Part shown: positions 39,339-50,964 of the stretch, piece after piece
Layout: each line of letters opens with the position of its first letter
How positions within the stretch are numbered: the stretch's first letter is position 1
From: Schizochytrium sp. CCTCC M209059
Taxonomy: Eukaryota; Sar; Bigyra; Thraustochytrida; Thraustochytriidae
Direction: 5' to 3'
Assembly (NCBI GenBank): GCA_000818945.1
Contig: KN805412.1
Coordinates: 193,091-257,090, forward strand
Length of the DNA stretch: 64,000 nucleotides
Notes under the pieces: generated by a model
What the model saw: only the letters and a program-made list of their open reading frames with translations
Told to the model about the DNA's origin: nothing
Databases searched by the model: none
Translations under genes and position numbers: made by a program

Positions 39339-39990
39339 GCTTGCTTCCTCAATTTCGTCTTCGATACTCGCTTCTAGTCTTCTTTCGGTCCGGTCGAATA
39401 CCTTATGCTCCCTTTCGCCCTTCCGCCCGTACACTCACCCACTCCTTAGCCCTCTCCACGCCGAGCACGCGCAGCCTCGAGGGGCCGTAACAGAGAGAGT
39501 GCTTTCGCCGGCGCTCTGCGCCGTGCAGCGACGCGCCTCCTCGCCCTCGCCCTCGCCCTCGCCCTCGCCCTCGCCCTCGCCCTCGCCCTCGCGCGCGCCC
39601 TCGCCCTCGCGCGCGCGCCCGTCTGCACTGCACTCGCTCGCTCCCCCGAACCTCGTCTGCTTCTGCGATGCCTGCTCTCCTCCCGTTCACGAAGCAGTTG
39701 GCACGTGCGCGACGAAAGAGAAAGTAATGAACTTCGAGTATGAGCAAGAAAGAAGTCATGCGTGACGCGTTCTCAAAGTAAAGGTGTGCACTCGCTCTGC
39801 TGCACGTACAGAGAACGCGGGTGTGCGTTGAGCGAGCGAGCAAGCCACTGGCACTTGGTGCACTGCACACACGAGACTGCTGGAGTAGCTCGAAGTCGTA
39901 GAGCAGGAGACTGCGGACGTTCAAGACGTGCGGGCACAGGCCATAGGCGCGCCGCGAGCACGCCATTGCAGTGCCAGAACACGAGGCAAG
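39339..39990. promoter_or_regulatory. Divergent interval with a (CCCTCG)n array
   Basis: A 652-bp interval between divergent ATGs. A hexanucleotide CCCTCG/CGCGCG array fills about 39540-39620. No gene is recognised. Confidence 0.55.
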
Positions 39991-42900
39991 ATGGCGTCGT
40001 CCTCGACGCTGCCAAAAGGTCCCCTGCAAAAGACCTCCTCGTCGGCAACGCTACAGCAGGACTGGGAGCGACGGAGAAAGCATCTCATTTTTGCCAACAG
40101 TGGCGGCGAGATCGAAGATAATGACGAGAACGCCGAGGCGACTGCACAGACGTCAGCGCCATTCGCTCGCGAAGTCGACGCAAGGGTCGAGCAAGATGGC
40201 CTTGATTGCACTAGCGAAAACGAAGCAAGAGAGCGGGGAGACCGAGGATCAAAAGCTGAGAGTGCACAGCCCAGCGTATCGATGGACCAACTACACTGCA
40301 ACCAGGTTGACAGGTACGCATCGTCTCCGAATGCACGAGAAAGACTTGTGCTCGTCTTCGATGAAGACGAGTACGAAAGCAAGCATACCGTTGAGGCGCT
40401 CGAAAGCCTCCAATTCTCCGTCTTGTCCGTCTCCGAGCCAGAACAGGCCCTTCGCGTTTTTCAAGAACGCCGCGCAAACTTTGACGTCCTCGTGCTCGGT
40501 CTGCGCGGGCCCGGATACGAGACTCTCCGATTTCTTGAAGCGGTGGGGCCGGTCAAAATGCCTGTGCTTCTGACTCTTTCCGCGGAATCCTGCGATCTGA
40601 GCGAGCTCTGTCCCGAGGAGTTTCCTGACATGGAGGTCGGTTCCCCAATGTCGTCAGTGGACAATCCATATAGCTCGCTCAGGTCTTTGAAAATGTCCAT
40701 GTCTTTCATGAATAAACGGGAAAACACGATTGAGCTCGTTGCGCGCGCCATCGAACTCGGTGCCAGCGCATACATGGTGAAACCTGTGAAGCGCGAGCCT
40801 CTGGACAGACGTCTGCGCGATCTGATGAAGCGCTTCCACAGCGCGGCGCAAGAGTTCAAGCGCATGGTTGACTTTAACGATCCAGACTATATCACGAAGC
40901 AAACGCGACAAATCATGCTCGAGTCTCATAAACATGAAGGCCGCAAGTCTGTCGGCGGCTTTGTTGTCAACGGAATGTCCACCAAGACTCCACGTGCGGT
41001 ATCGAGTGTGGACACGCAAGGCGTCGACGGCCTCAGTAAAGCTGGCAGTAAATTTGGTCTTGCATTGAAGCGCACGAAGGCAGCACATCAAGCACGCGTC
41101 CGCGTCGAGCGTGCAAGTGAGCTGCGGCGACTGGAATCTAATTTTGCCGTGCACACGCGCGATCCTGGCGTCCGAGGTCATCGCAAAAGTGTCCGGCGCT
41201 ACAGCAGCAAAGCATCGAAGCCAAAACAAAGAACGACGTTTGTTCAACGCGCAATCCAAAGCGTAAACGAAGGGTCCCTTGGACACGAGGTAACAAAAGA
41301 AGGTTCAAGTGATCTACAGCAGGCAAAATCGAGCTCCAGACCCCGTGCGAGGACTGCGCTGCGCGCATCCCTCGATAACTCAGACGCAAAGCTGGTCATG
41401 TCAGTGATCGCCGGCATGGCGCAAAAGAAAACCCGTCTGGAAGGCGCCCTGCCGCTCTTGGTGAATTTTCGCGGTCAGGTGTCTCATATTCAGCTTCCAT
41501 GGGAAAAGAAGCGTCTAGAAAACATTGAAAAAGAGTATGGCAGCGTGCCGCATGTCAGAGCTCGCGATATTTTGCAAAGTGAATTTCGCGAGCACGTCCC
41601 CAGGTCGAAAAGCGCGACAAGCGGACAGCGATTTCTTCAAAAGGGATACGAGCTCAAACTCAAAGGGGACCTTACAGGGGCCATTCGGCTCTACACGCGC
41701 GCCACACTGGCCGAGAAACGCTACTCGGCAGCTCACCTGTGCCGAGGCGTTGCTTATCACCTGCTTGGGGACGACGAATCAGCGATGCAGGACTTTACAC
41801 AATGCTTGCGCTTTGACCCGAAGGGCACAAGCGCTCGGTTCAATCGCGCCCTTATTTTTTCCAACGAACATCGCGATCATGCCGCAATCCAAGAGCTCGA
41901 CGAAGCGATTGCTCTTGATAATACAGATGAGGGCTTGATTGCCTTTCGCGCGTTTATTCGGCGTCGATGTGGCGATTTTGCGCGCGCTCAAGACGACTAC
42001 AAGGCCGCGGCTGATCTCGCTGCCGCACAGCTGCGACGTCGCAAGCAAGAGCGTGAAGCGCGCGCAAACAAGCGAAAAGAGCGTCGTCGAGAGAGACGTC
42101 GGCAGCTATGCGGTCGCGCTGCAAGCGCCAATCGCGGCACAGGGTCGGCGTCTGGCTCTGAAGATTCTGACTCGGGTTCATCCGATAGCGACGAGCCAGA
42201 AAGTCCCAAGAATCCGGACGAGGACGCTCTCCGCGCCACGGCGTCCATGTCGGAAGCCGCCCAACACGACGGACTCAAACAAAAGAAAAAGTGGGACACA
42301 AATTACGATGGCCGTGTTGATCTCGCCGAGTTCACCTCGGCAACCCAGCGTTGCGACAGCGTTTACGCGGAGATTTTCCAAAAACGTTCTGATATTGAGA
42401 TTGCGTGCAGCAAGGCACCAGGTATGCGTACAGCGGACGATCTCAAAATGATCTTCCATGCATGCCGCGAGATCACCCTGTTTCGTAAGATGCCGCAGCG
42501 TTATATTCGTGAGTTGGCCCGCGAGATTCGGCTGGCGAGCGTCCTCCCTGGAGACTATGTGATTCAGCAGGGCGCGTCCGCGTACAATTTCTTTGCGATT
42601 CTCGAGGGCGAGGTCCACGTCACGGTGGACCTGAGCGAGGTCGAGTCGGAACATGTCATTCATCGCATGTATCATGGCGAATGCTTTGGGGAGAATGCGC
42701 TCATCAATGGCTCGAAGCGGGAGGTCAACATTGTTGTCCCCTCCGATGGCGAGCCTGCTCTCATCTTCATCATATCAAAAGCCCTCTTCCAGCAAACACG
42801 ACTTGAAGAGACAATCGCGGCAGATCGCAATCGGACGATCTCAATACTTCGCAACTGTCAAATCTTCAATGCCATGGAGGAAGCCGCCTTTCAGGAATTG

Positions 42901-43455
42901 TGCAAAATTTCCCGCACCGTCGAGCTGGAACACAACTCGGTAGTGCTTCGGCAGGGCGAAGCCACGTCACGATTTTGCGTTTTGGTGAGCGGCATTTGCC
43001 GCACGCTGCGCTACAGCGACGCTGGCGCTGACACGCGAAAGCGTATCCGTAATTTGGAGCACGCCAGCGAGCAATTCGAGATGAGCTTTGCGGTGCATCA
43101 CCAGAACAAGCAGGATGCTCGCACGATGATGCGCGTTGCGCGGGTCAAGGAGCAGCACGAGGAGCGACTGCGAGAGATTGAAAGCCTCAAGGTCAAGTTG
43201 GCGGCACTGGAGAGTGGCGAAGTCAAGCCACCTCGAACCAAGCTTGTCGACACGGGTACGATATACCCGGGCAACGTCTTTGGCGAGGCCGCACTACTCG
43301 ATCCTTATTACGGCCGAGAGGAGTACACTGTCGTCGCGGACACATACGTGACGCTAATTTGCATACACAAAGAGCAGCTTCAGGTATGCAAGCATGTGGA
43401 GGCTTTACTCGAGGGTCTCCGTCTCGAGAAAAACGTCGGCAACGACGCAAGCTAA
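39991..43455 (+). CDS. Pseudo-receiver, TPR, EF-hand and double cyclic-nucleotide-binding protein
   Basis: A 1154-residue signalling protein with no visible kinase. A response-regulator-like fold spans about 118-275: LVLVFDEDE begins it and GASAYMVKPVK ends it. The phospho-acceptor position reads DVLVLGLRG with Gly170, so phosphorylation there is unlikely. TPR repeats occupy about 547-690 (FLQKGYELKLKGDLTGAIRL). A complete EF-hand loop, DTNYDGRVDLAE, lies at 769-780. Two cyclic-nucleotide-binding domains follow (about 824-950 and 955-1150). Their phosphate-binding cassettes read FGENALINGSKR and FGEAALLDPYYGR, both keeping Glu and Arg. It likely integrates calcium and cyclic-nucleotide signals. 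The frame opens at GTG 39928; ATG 39991 is used. Confidence 0.85.
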   Translation: MASSSTLPKGPLQKTSSSATLQQDWERRRKHLIFANSGGEIEDNDENAEATAQTSAPFAREVDARVEQDGLDCTSENEARERGDRGSKAESAQPSVSMDQLHCNQVDRYASSPNARERLVLVFDEDEYESKHTVEALESLQFSVLSVSEPEQALRVFQERRANFDVLVLGLRGPGYETLRFLEAVGPVKMPVLLTLSAESCDLSELCPEEFPDMEVGSPMSSVDNPYSSLRSLKMSMSFMNKRENTIELVARAIELGASAYMVKPVKREPLDRRLRDLMKRFHSAAQEFKRMVDFNDPDYITKQTRQIMLESHKHEGRKSVGGFVVNGMSTKTPRAVSSVDTQGVDGLSKAGSKFGLALKRTKAAHQARVRVERASELRRLESNFAVHTRDPGVRGHRKSVRRYSSKASKPKQRTTFVQRAIQSVNEGSLGHEVTKEGSSDLQQAKSSSRPRARTALRASLDNSDAKLVMSVIAGMAQKKTRLEGALPLLVNFRGQVSHIQLPWEKKRLENIEKEYGSVPHVRARDILQSEFREHVPRSKSATSGQRFLQKGYELKLKGDLTGAIRLYTRATLAEKRYSAAHLCRGVAYHLLGDDESAMQDFTQCLRFDPKGTSARFNRALIFSNEHRDHAAIQELDEAIALDNTDEGLIAFRAFIRRRCGDFARAQDDYKAAADLAAAQLRRRKQEREARANKRKERRRERRRQLCGRAASANRGTGSASGSEDSDSGSSDSDEPESPKNPDEDALRATASMSEAAQHDGLKQKKKWDTNYDGRVDLAEFTSATQRCDSVYAEIFQKRSDIEIACSKAPGMRTADDLKMIFHACREITLFRKMPQRYIRELAREIRLASVLPGDYVIQQGASAYNFFAILEGEVHVTVDLSEVESEHVIHRMYHGECFGENALINGSKREVNIVVPSDGEPALIFIISKALFQQTRLEETIAADRNRTISILRNCQIFNAMEEAAFQELCKISRTVELEHNSVVLRQGEATSRFCVLVSGICRTLRYSDAGADTRKRIRNLEHASEQFEMSFAVHHQNKQDARTMMRVARVKEQHEERLREIESLKVKLAALESGEVKPPRTKLVDTGTIYPGNVFGEAALLDPYYGREEYTVVADTYVTLICIHKEQLQVCKHVEALLEGLRLEKNVGNDAS

Positions 43456-43933
43456 CCAACGCAAGGAGAGAAAGGCCACTAGAGGTTGGGTAGATAGCAT
43501 CGAGATCCAAGGTCAGAGGTCAGTAAAACAGAAAGAAAGAAGAAAAAGCGGGGATTGAAGATGGGGGTAAATGTGTTGCAAATGGCAGAGGTCTTGGTTG
43601 ATTGGGCTGCCGCGGGAAAAAGAGGCCGTAGCCAGGCCGCGGGGTCGCTTGTGTGATGGCGACTGCCGTTGCATCAAAGAGTTCGCGATTTCGCGCACAC
43701 GCGCGCAGGACACAGGCCGGCCGCCCCTTCTTCCCCGGCCAAAAACGGCCGAGAGTGGGCGAGGACCATCCGCATGCCGTCTAAAGACAAGGCATGGCCG
43801 GCCGACGAGAAACCCGAGCACATGGAGCACATCGCGGCCTCGACAGGTATCAATAAGACATCTTCCTGACGAACTGCCCCAGGGGCCGTCACGACAGAAA
43901 GAGCCAAGCAGAAGCGCGTCAGAGGACGGCTTC
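43456..43933. other. Convergent spacer
   Basis: The 3'-3' spacer before the eS24 gene. A long plus-strand frame through here is only the antisense shadow of eS24. No gene is present. Confidence 0.6.
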
Positions 43934-44347
43934 TTACTCGGCGCGCTTTGCCTTCTTGCGTGCCAGGCGGCGGCCGACACCACGGATCTTCTTGCCGCGG
44001 TTCTTGGCCTCCTTGATACCCTTGCGACCCTTCTTGACGGGGGCCTCGACAAGGCCAAGGCGCACGAGCGTGTGCTTGGCGTGGAGCTTCTTGGCGTCCT
44101 CCACGGTGTTGTAGATGCAGCAGAAGCCGGTGCTCTTGCCGCCACCAAAGGCGATCTTAAAGTTGAAGAGGATGATCGAGTCCGCGTCCTTGACCTTGAA
44201 CATCTTAGCGATCTTCTCCTTGAGGTCGGCCTTGGACACGCCGGCGCGCCCCGGGTGGAGCACGTCGAGGATGAACTGCCGGCGCGCCATGAGCGGGTTC
44301 GACACGAACTTGCGCGTGCGGATCGTCACGGCGTTGTTGCCCGACAT
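43934..44347 (-). CDS. RPS24: 40S ribosomal protein eS24
   Basis: A structural protein of the small ribosomal subunit. The 137 residues starting MSGNNAVTIRTRKFVSNPLM match eS24 throughout. RRQFILDVLHPGRAGVSK, KMFKVKDADSIILFNFK and the basic RRLARKKAKRAE tail are family-typical. The longer frame upstream (to 44623) is low-complexity leader sequence. No intron interrupts it. Confidence 0.97.
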   Translation of the reverse strand: MSGNNAVTIRTRKFVSNPLMARRQFILDVLHPGRAGVSKADLKEKIAKMFKVKDADSIILFNFKIAFGGGKSTGFCCIYNTVEDAKKLHAKHTLVRLGLVEAPVKKGRKGIKEAKNRGKKIRGVGRRLARKKAKRAE

Positions 44348-45171
44348 CGTGCCCGAGTCTCGCTGCTGCCTGCTGCTGCCTGCCCTCGCTGCTGCTGCCT
44401 GCTGCCTGCTGCTCCACACGGCTTTGCTCGCGACTCCCCTCGCCTCAACTCGACTCCACTCGACTCTGCCCCCTTTCTTCTCTTTCCCTCCAGCCAGCCA
44501 GCCAGCCACCCGCCTTGCCCCACTTGCGCGCCCTATACTGCACTTGCGACGCGCCTTTGCGGCACTTGCCCGGAGCCCGTGCCGCACTTGCGCGCGCCCC
44601 CGCCGCCCGCTCCTTCCACCCATTCCCTCGCAAAGAACGGAACGATTGGAACAAGCGTTCTGTAACCCTACCCTAGTTTAGCGCGCACCCTTTATTTGGC
44701 CTCCGGGGACGCGGTGTGCGCGTACCCATCCCCTTTTGGGAACGTCGCATCGCAAGCAGTGGCATGGCTGCGGCGCTTGGCGCGTGGTGTGGGGGATGTT
44801 GAAAGGAAAGGTTGGGACGGGACGCACGAGACAGACCAGCGCTGAGACGAGGGCAAGAGCATGCGGAAGACTTGCAAGCTGATGAGAAAGAAACATGAGC
44901 GACCGTCCGACTTGTCATCTTAACAGAAAGAGCTTATATTTATTAAAAAAATGGTGGGTTGCTTGCTTGCTTGCTTGTGGACTACGAAAATGATGTAATG
45001 CAATGCAATGCAGTGCAAAGCAGTTGGCTAAAACAAGTGAAATGATAGGTGAAATTTGGCAATCTCAGATGCAATGTGAGCTTTCAGCAGATAATTCTTC
45101 GCGGAGGGTGAAGACACACAATCGCCTCATATCAGTGTCGTAGCTTTCATCTACACTCTTCTTTTTCTTTC
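44348..45171. other. Intergenic region upstream of eS24
   Basis: The eS24 promoter side, with GCTGCTGCCT repeats next to the start (44370-44420) and (GCTT)n near 44957-44977. Overlapping frames are low-complexity. No second gene was seen. Confidence 0.5.
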
Positions 45172-48100
45172 TTAGAATGTGAGCCTTGGGTCGTCGTCCT
45201 CTTCCTCTTCCTCCTCTTCCTCGTCATCATCCTCTGCGAGCACCGCAGCGCTGCCCGTGTTAGGGGACATTTGTGGAATCGTTGACGAGTAAATGGGGCC
45301 AGAAGAGGGCGAAAACTGAAGAGGAGTGGTCTCGTTGACCGAGGAGTAGTCGTCCTCATCCGCATCAAAGCTGGCCGTGTAGTTGAGCGCCGTCACCGGA
45401 GCCAGCTGAGCGGGCGCCATGTCATGACGCGTTACAGCACCAGTCTCCACGGCTCGACCCTTTTTGCCTAGCAATCGACGATGCACAAAATGCCGCACGC
45501 CACGCACCATGCCCTCAAAAGAGCTTCCGTCACCTTCCCGAATTTCGAAAAGGAGTAAAAGCACGGCAGCACCAGAGTACGCAAAGGCATACTTGATGGG
45601 GAAATCACCCTCAGTCTTGGCAGGAAAGCCATACGAGGAGGACACGCCGTGCTCGTCGAGCTCAAACGAGTGAACGGCGCCCACAAAGGAAAGTGCGGCA
45701 CCCACAAGCATCCAAGCGGCTGCGTTGAAGAACTTGCGATCGATGATCTCTACGAGTGCGCTTGCAAGGAAAATAGAGGAAAGCAGATAGCCTCGCGACA
45801 GCGCAATGAGACCGTACACGTAGACTCCATTGGCCTCGAGGTTGCGCATGACCTTGTCAAAGGGCACGTGCACCTCGGAGAGACCCATGCTAGGGTTACT
45901 GAGAACCGTGCCGCAGGCCGGGACTGTGGCTTGGATATACTGCATGCCCCAGGAAGCGAGTGCGGGCAGGAGACCTAGCGCCACTGCAGCTGCGTGGGAG
46001 CCTGAGCTACTCGACTCCATCTGATAGTCGTCATCGCGATCAAAAGCCTGCGCCGTGACGACGATGCCAATCCACATGAGAATGCCAACACCAGCCACTT
46101 CGGGGACCACAGTCATGACAGCCGAGGTTCCATTGAACAAACCAAGGAGCAAGACCGCCACTGCGCTAATGTAACTGTAGCCGCCAGAAGCCCCCATTGA
46201 TTTGAAAGCGCCGTGGCCAATGTAAACGCACGTGGGAAAGGGGCAGCCCATGAGCGAGCCAAGGATGGTCATTCCCGCGTCCAAAGCCAAGCCTTGTCGG
46301 ATGCTGTACGAGTCGCCGACGGCCTCGGAGGCCTCAAAGCATGAAAGATTCGTCACAATGTTGACAATGAGCATTGGCACAACTACCGTAATGTAGGGCC
46401 ATGTCCGCGAATCGAGGAGAGCGTGAAACACGTCGGGCAGCGAGCTCGAAGGAAGGTAAAAGCCCGTCCCACTGTGCAGGGATCCGTCGGCAGCGGGATT
46501 TTGCTCCGAAGCGGGGTCCATGAGCTGCAGATCAAAGGCACGAGCCACGGCAACAATGATGCTGCCCAACACGAGCGCGACAAGTCCTGCGGGAACCTTG
46601 TATGGCAGCTGCACGTTTGATCCGTAACAAGTGAGGATGACGATCATGGGAATGATGGCCACGGCTGGGTTGGAAAAGATCTGCACGGTAAAGGTCATTG
46701 CAATGAAGGTGAGCGAGACGCCAGCCATGGCCGACATCATGGCCGCGCGCGGCACGACTTTGCGGATGTGCTCGACGAGGAAGAGCGCCGGGAGCTCAAG
46801 AACGCCCAGAACAAAGCAGCAGGCGAGGCCGGTGTGGTACGCAAGCTCAGCGTCGCCAGTCTTTTCGAAAACAGGTGCCATGATGAGCATGGTAAAGGCG
46901 AAAAAGAGAACCGTGTTGATGCCGTGAGGGAGCGCAGTAAAGTCTTCGCCCTCGGCCCGCCTTGCCTTGAGGTCAGCCCACGCGCCAAAGACAATGTTGC
47001 TCAGGAAAACAGTCAAGGTCGCGCCAGGGACAATTTTGCCCACAACCAGACTTTGCTCTACGCCGACCCGGATGCGCATCGAACTCAGGAGGTTGAGAAG
47101 GAGGATCAGCGTGTTGAGAAACTGGGCAAAACCAGCGTCAAGGTTGCCATAGGTGAAAACGCCCCCAAAGAGCTCGCGAAACTGTGCCAGCTTTGAACCA
47201 AGTGGCATACGAGAGAAGAAGCTATTTTTGTGGCGCATCATCTCTTGGCGGCGCTCAAAGAGAAACTGCGTCGAGGGCGACCGCGGCACGTAGTAGTGCT
47301 CGTTCTCGGGCCCTTCTTCCGTATCCGGGGACCCAACGCGATCCGAGAGAATGGCGACGGAGTGTGACCAGCCCGCAGCAACGAAGGCCACGTCGCGACC
47401 GAAGCACTTCACGCGCAGAGGCGAAGATTGGTCAGAGAAAGTGGTCCCGGCGCCCAGCTGGCCATCGTCATTGCGGCCCCAAGCAAACATGCGCTTGGCG
47501 CCATCGCTATCGCGCTGCACAACGGCAATGGTGTGGCGGCCACCGCCACAGACGTGGAGGACTGAGCTCGGAAGTGAGGTCACTAGCATGGGCTCGAGCG
47601 CCATGCTCGATCCCTGTGTCGTGATGCCAAGTTGGCCGTGCTGGTTCCAGCCAAAGGCAAAAAGGTTCGAAAACTCCTCGTCTTCATTTGGTTCGAACGA
47701 AGTCAGCACGGCAAGACTGTGCCGGTATCCGCAAGCAATCTGGGTGATGCGGACTTTTTGTGTAGCGCGGAGCGGGGCCGGAAAGTAGACTGGAGTTGGT
47801 TCGGAGCGAGCCTTGCGCTCGCCTGTGCCGAGCTGGCCGTAGGTTCCCCAGCCAAAGGCAAAGAGCTGATTGCACATGTATCGCGGAACGGTGATTTCTG
47901 CGTCGACATTCGTATCATCGACAAGGACAAGAGTGTGGCGGGAACCGCAAGCCACATCCGTGACGTCGGAGAGCGAAGGCAGTCTGCGTGGTTCCAGGAC
48001 GGCTTCCCCAGCGGCAAGTCCGGTGGCGCCATCGTCATCATCTCCCCAAGAGTACAGGTACCCGGCCCTGGAGATGGCGACGGAATGTACTCTCCCGCAG

Positions 48101-48753
48101 GCAATTTTCGTCACAACTGTCTCGTGCTCGCGAAAGAACGAGATCTCGGTGGGCGTTTTGCATGGGTCGCGGTGGCCGAGACCAAGCTGGCCCTCATCAT
48201 TCCTGCATAAAGGCAATAAAACGAAATGAATCAAGAAAAAGGAGACCGTCGTCAGGTCTGATCGTTAGTTCTCTGTGTGCACGGCAAATGACCATATGTG
48301 CTGCAAGGTACTTTTTTGCGCGCCAAGAAGCGGTGTCGATGTGGAGAGAAATCGGTTGGCGATGTAAAGAAAAACACTGCAGCACATGATGGGTGGTTCA
48401 TCGACAACAACTTACCTTCCCCACGCGTACACGCGACCCTCTGCTGAGAGCGCTAAGGTATGTGCGCCACGCGCAGCAATGCTCACGATGCGCACGGACT
48501 CGAGCGTCTGGACGAGGCGGGGCACCGTGGCGAGGGCACCGCCTTTGCTGAGGCCAAGCTGATTGTCATCGCCGCGGCCCCAAGAGTACACATTGCCCTC
48601 CTTGGAGAGGGCGACCGTGTAGCGGCTTCCGCATACGACGCTGACAACGACGCTTCCCTCGAGTGCAGTGACGACTTGGGGCACCACGCGAAGCTGGGTG
48701 TCGCCGAGTCCCAGCTGATGATTCTGATTCCAGCCAAAGGCAACGGTCGTCAT
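45172..48753 (-). CDS. RCC1 beta-propeller fused to an NCS2 (xanthine/uracil/AzgA-like) permease
   Basis: Exon 1 is 48753-48416 and exon 2 is 48202-45172, giving 1122 residues. The N-terminal 440 or so residues are RCC1 repeats (FGWNQNHQLGLG, YSWGRGDDNQLGL, FAFGWGTYGQLGTG, FAWGRNDDGQLGAG). The splice junction itself rebuilds the repeat WGRNDEGQLGLG. From about 465 to 1030 the protein is a polytopic transporter with LPHGINTVLFF, AFKSMGASGGYSYISAVAVL and NIVTNLSCFEASEAVGDSYS, typical of nucleobase permeases. An acidic cytosolic tail with nine consecutive Glu/Asp ends it. The second exon is one continuous frame across the domain boundary, so the fusion is not an assembly guess. RCC1 modules act in GTPase exchange or protein binding; what this one does is unknown. 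Confidence 0.88.
48203..48415 (-). other. Intron (213 bp) of the RCC1-permease gene
   Basis: Donor GTAAGTTG, acceptor TTTATGCAG. The split codon AG/G gives Arg in WGRNDEGQ, an RCC1 signature. The donor puts an in-frame TAA immediately after the exon, so retention would truncate the protein to its first repeats. Confidence 0.92.
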
Positions 48754-50964
48754 CTTGGTTCTAGCTCTTCTTGACCTTGCTACGTTTGTTTGTTTCCTCC
48801 TTCTTCCGGTCTCCCGGCGTCAGACGGGCCACGTCTCACCTTGAGAACCTCCGGCCGCCGCTCCGCAGCTTAGGGCCTTGACGCGCCTTGACGCCTGCGA
48901 GAGGGGCTCTGCTCTCTTTTCAGTGTCCCTAGACGTTGCAGTTCTGTACCGATGAAAACACACCAAGATACAACGTCCGAAGACCCAGTGGCCCTGGCTG
49001 GCAAGCTAGCTCAGCAAGCACAGCAACCAAGGCTAGCTTGCTAACAAGCGTGCCTATTCGCCCGAGGCGTGTGGCTCCCCTCTTGCCTCCGTGCCCGCGT
49101 TTGCGTCTGCGCCTGCGCCTCGCGGGTGGTCGCCTTTGCCCCTTCTCTCCTCTCCTTTTTCGAAACCGGGCTCCGGGTTCGCGTCCCGCGCCGTCGCTGC
49201 TGCAGCGGCGGGTGCGACGGGGCCGGCGTGCGTGCGCGCGCGCGCGCGTGGGCGTGCGGGCAGGCGGGCAGGCGGTCAGGCGTGCGGGCGAGGGAGCGAC
49301 AGGGCGGAGGGGGCGCAGACCCTTCCGCGGCGCGTCGGTGGCTCGACCGGTCGAGCGGCTCAACGGGTTTCGGATTTGAGCTGCTCTTCTCGCTCCCTGC
49401 TTGGCGCCCTTGCTTCGAATCCTCCGCCCTTGCATCCCCGCCTAAACTCGTATCTGCGCGGCGGCGCAGGCCGTGCCCCCCGTGGGGGGCAGGGAAAGAA
49501 CCCTCTGGCAGCAGCAGCTAACTTAGCTGGGCTGGGCCACCCCGTTCTAGCTCGCTAGCTGGCTCCAGCTCGAGGCTCCTGTTCCGCCGCCTGGCTCCTG
49601 TCGCTCTGCGCGCGACCGTCCATCCCCATCCAATCATCCACCCGTCCATCCACCTGCCGCCTGCTGCTCGAGGACGCCGCCGCGAGCCGTGCAAGTCGGG
49701 CATGCATGAACAGTAGGCCAGGCGCTGCTCAGGCTCCACCGTTACTTACACAGTGGAGCCTCGGCTTCTGCTCGCGCTCGTGATCGCCGTCGCGACAGCA
49801 TTCATTCTTCGCAGACCAACTTCGCGGCGAAACGACCCTTCTCCAGGCCGTCTGCCTCGGTTGTCTGCTCCGCGGACCTCTTCGAGAGGACGGGACGGGA
49901 CCGGGCACGGCGCATCCAGGCTTGGCTGGGCTGGGCTGGGCTGGGCTGGCCGTTGAGGGCCTGCAGTGCAGTCAGTGCAGGGCCACGAGAAGCGAGCTAG
50001 CTGAGAAAGTCTGATAGCCCAGCTCGCGTACCGGCTCAGCGGATACTACCGACAAGGCCGGGCCGACGGGGAGGGAGGGGTGCCTATACCAATAACATAA
50101 ATCGCGAAATCGAAGGCTTTACGTCCACAAGTCGAGTTCTTAGGTGGCTTTCATGTGTTGGTTGGTTGCCTGCGGCCGGTTGGTTGATTAGCGATTTTCG
50201 CTGCGTCTCCACTATGACAGTCGAGCAGTTAGCTACGCGGGCGGCTGCCAGAGTCAGAACAGTGCAAAGTCAGACTTGCCACCCGCCAGGAAATGTCGGT
50301 TAGCTGCCCCTTCAAATTCGTTGTGGAGGATGAGGGGAGGAAAGAAAAAAAGAATCTTGCCAGTGGCCCACATCACCAACCCCGATCTACGAAGTCGTTG
50401 CCACTCGCAGTCGCCGCCACGTTCCCGCTCCGCCCTCGTTACAAGATAAGAGAAAGTCCAGGGAATGTTTGGGAAGCAAGATTAGAGACACAGCGTGAGG
50501 GAGAGAGAAAGAAGAGAAAGAGAGCCCATTGGCGGGCCTGTTCGTCTTGTCTCACTGCAGCGCTCACTCCAACTAGCCAGTGGCAGATGGCAGCACGCGA
50601 TGTCTTCGGGAAATGGTGGCACCAATCTGACTCGTGACGGCGACGCCTGCCCCCCCCCCAAAAAAGCTCGCGTGTGTTCCATGCTGCTGCAATGTAACGG
50701 GAAGACATCGAGAAAATGGCCGCGCAAAGCAATAAAACATCGCGAAGAGGTCCTAAGATGCTCAGACCGAAAGCTGACTGCAAAAGACGAAGAGCACGAT
50801 GGGAATATAAACAAAGCCGTAGCGGGGTTTTGAAAATGGAGCGCAAATCTAAGTGCAAAAGACGACAAGTACGACAGCTAAAGACGAAAGAAAGAGGCGG
50901 CAAGATACAGAACAGTCACAGTTGTACATGCTTGCATTTAGAATGAAGATCTAGAGTGCATGGC
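48754..50964. other. Long intergenic region, no gene recognised
   Basis: About 2.2 kb. It includes a GC-rich stretch (49070-49350) with overlapping Arg/Ala/Pro frames, a (CG)n run near 49233, and (GCTGG)n at about 49924-49949. Nothing here shows protein-like sequence in one frame only. It should contain the promoter of the RCC1-permease gene. Confidence 0.5.

Noticed and set aside
43571..44665. 364-codon plus-strand frame
   Set aside because: Antisense of eS24 and its GC-rich leader.
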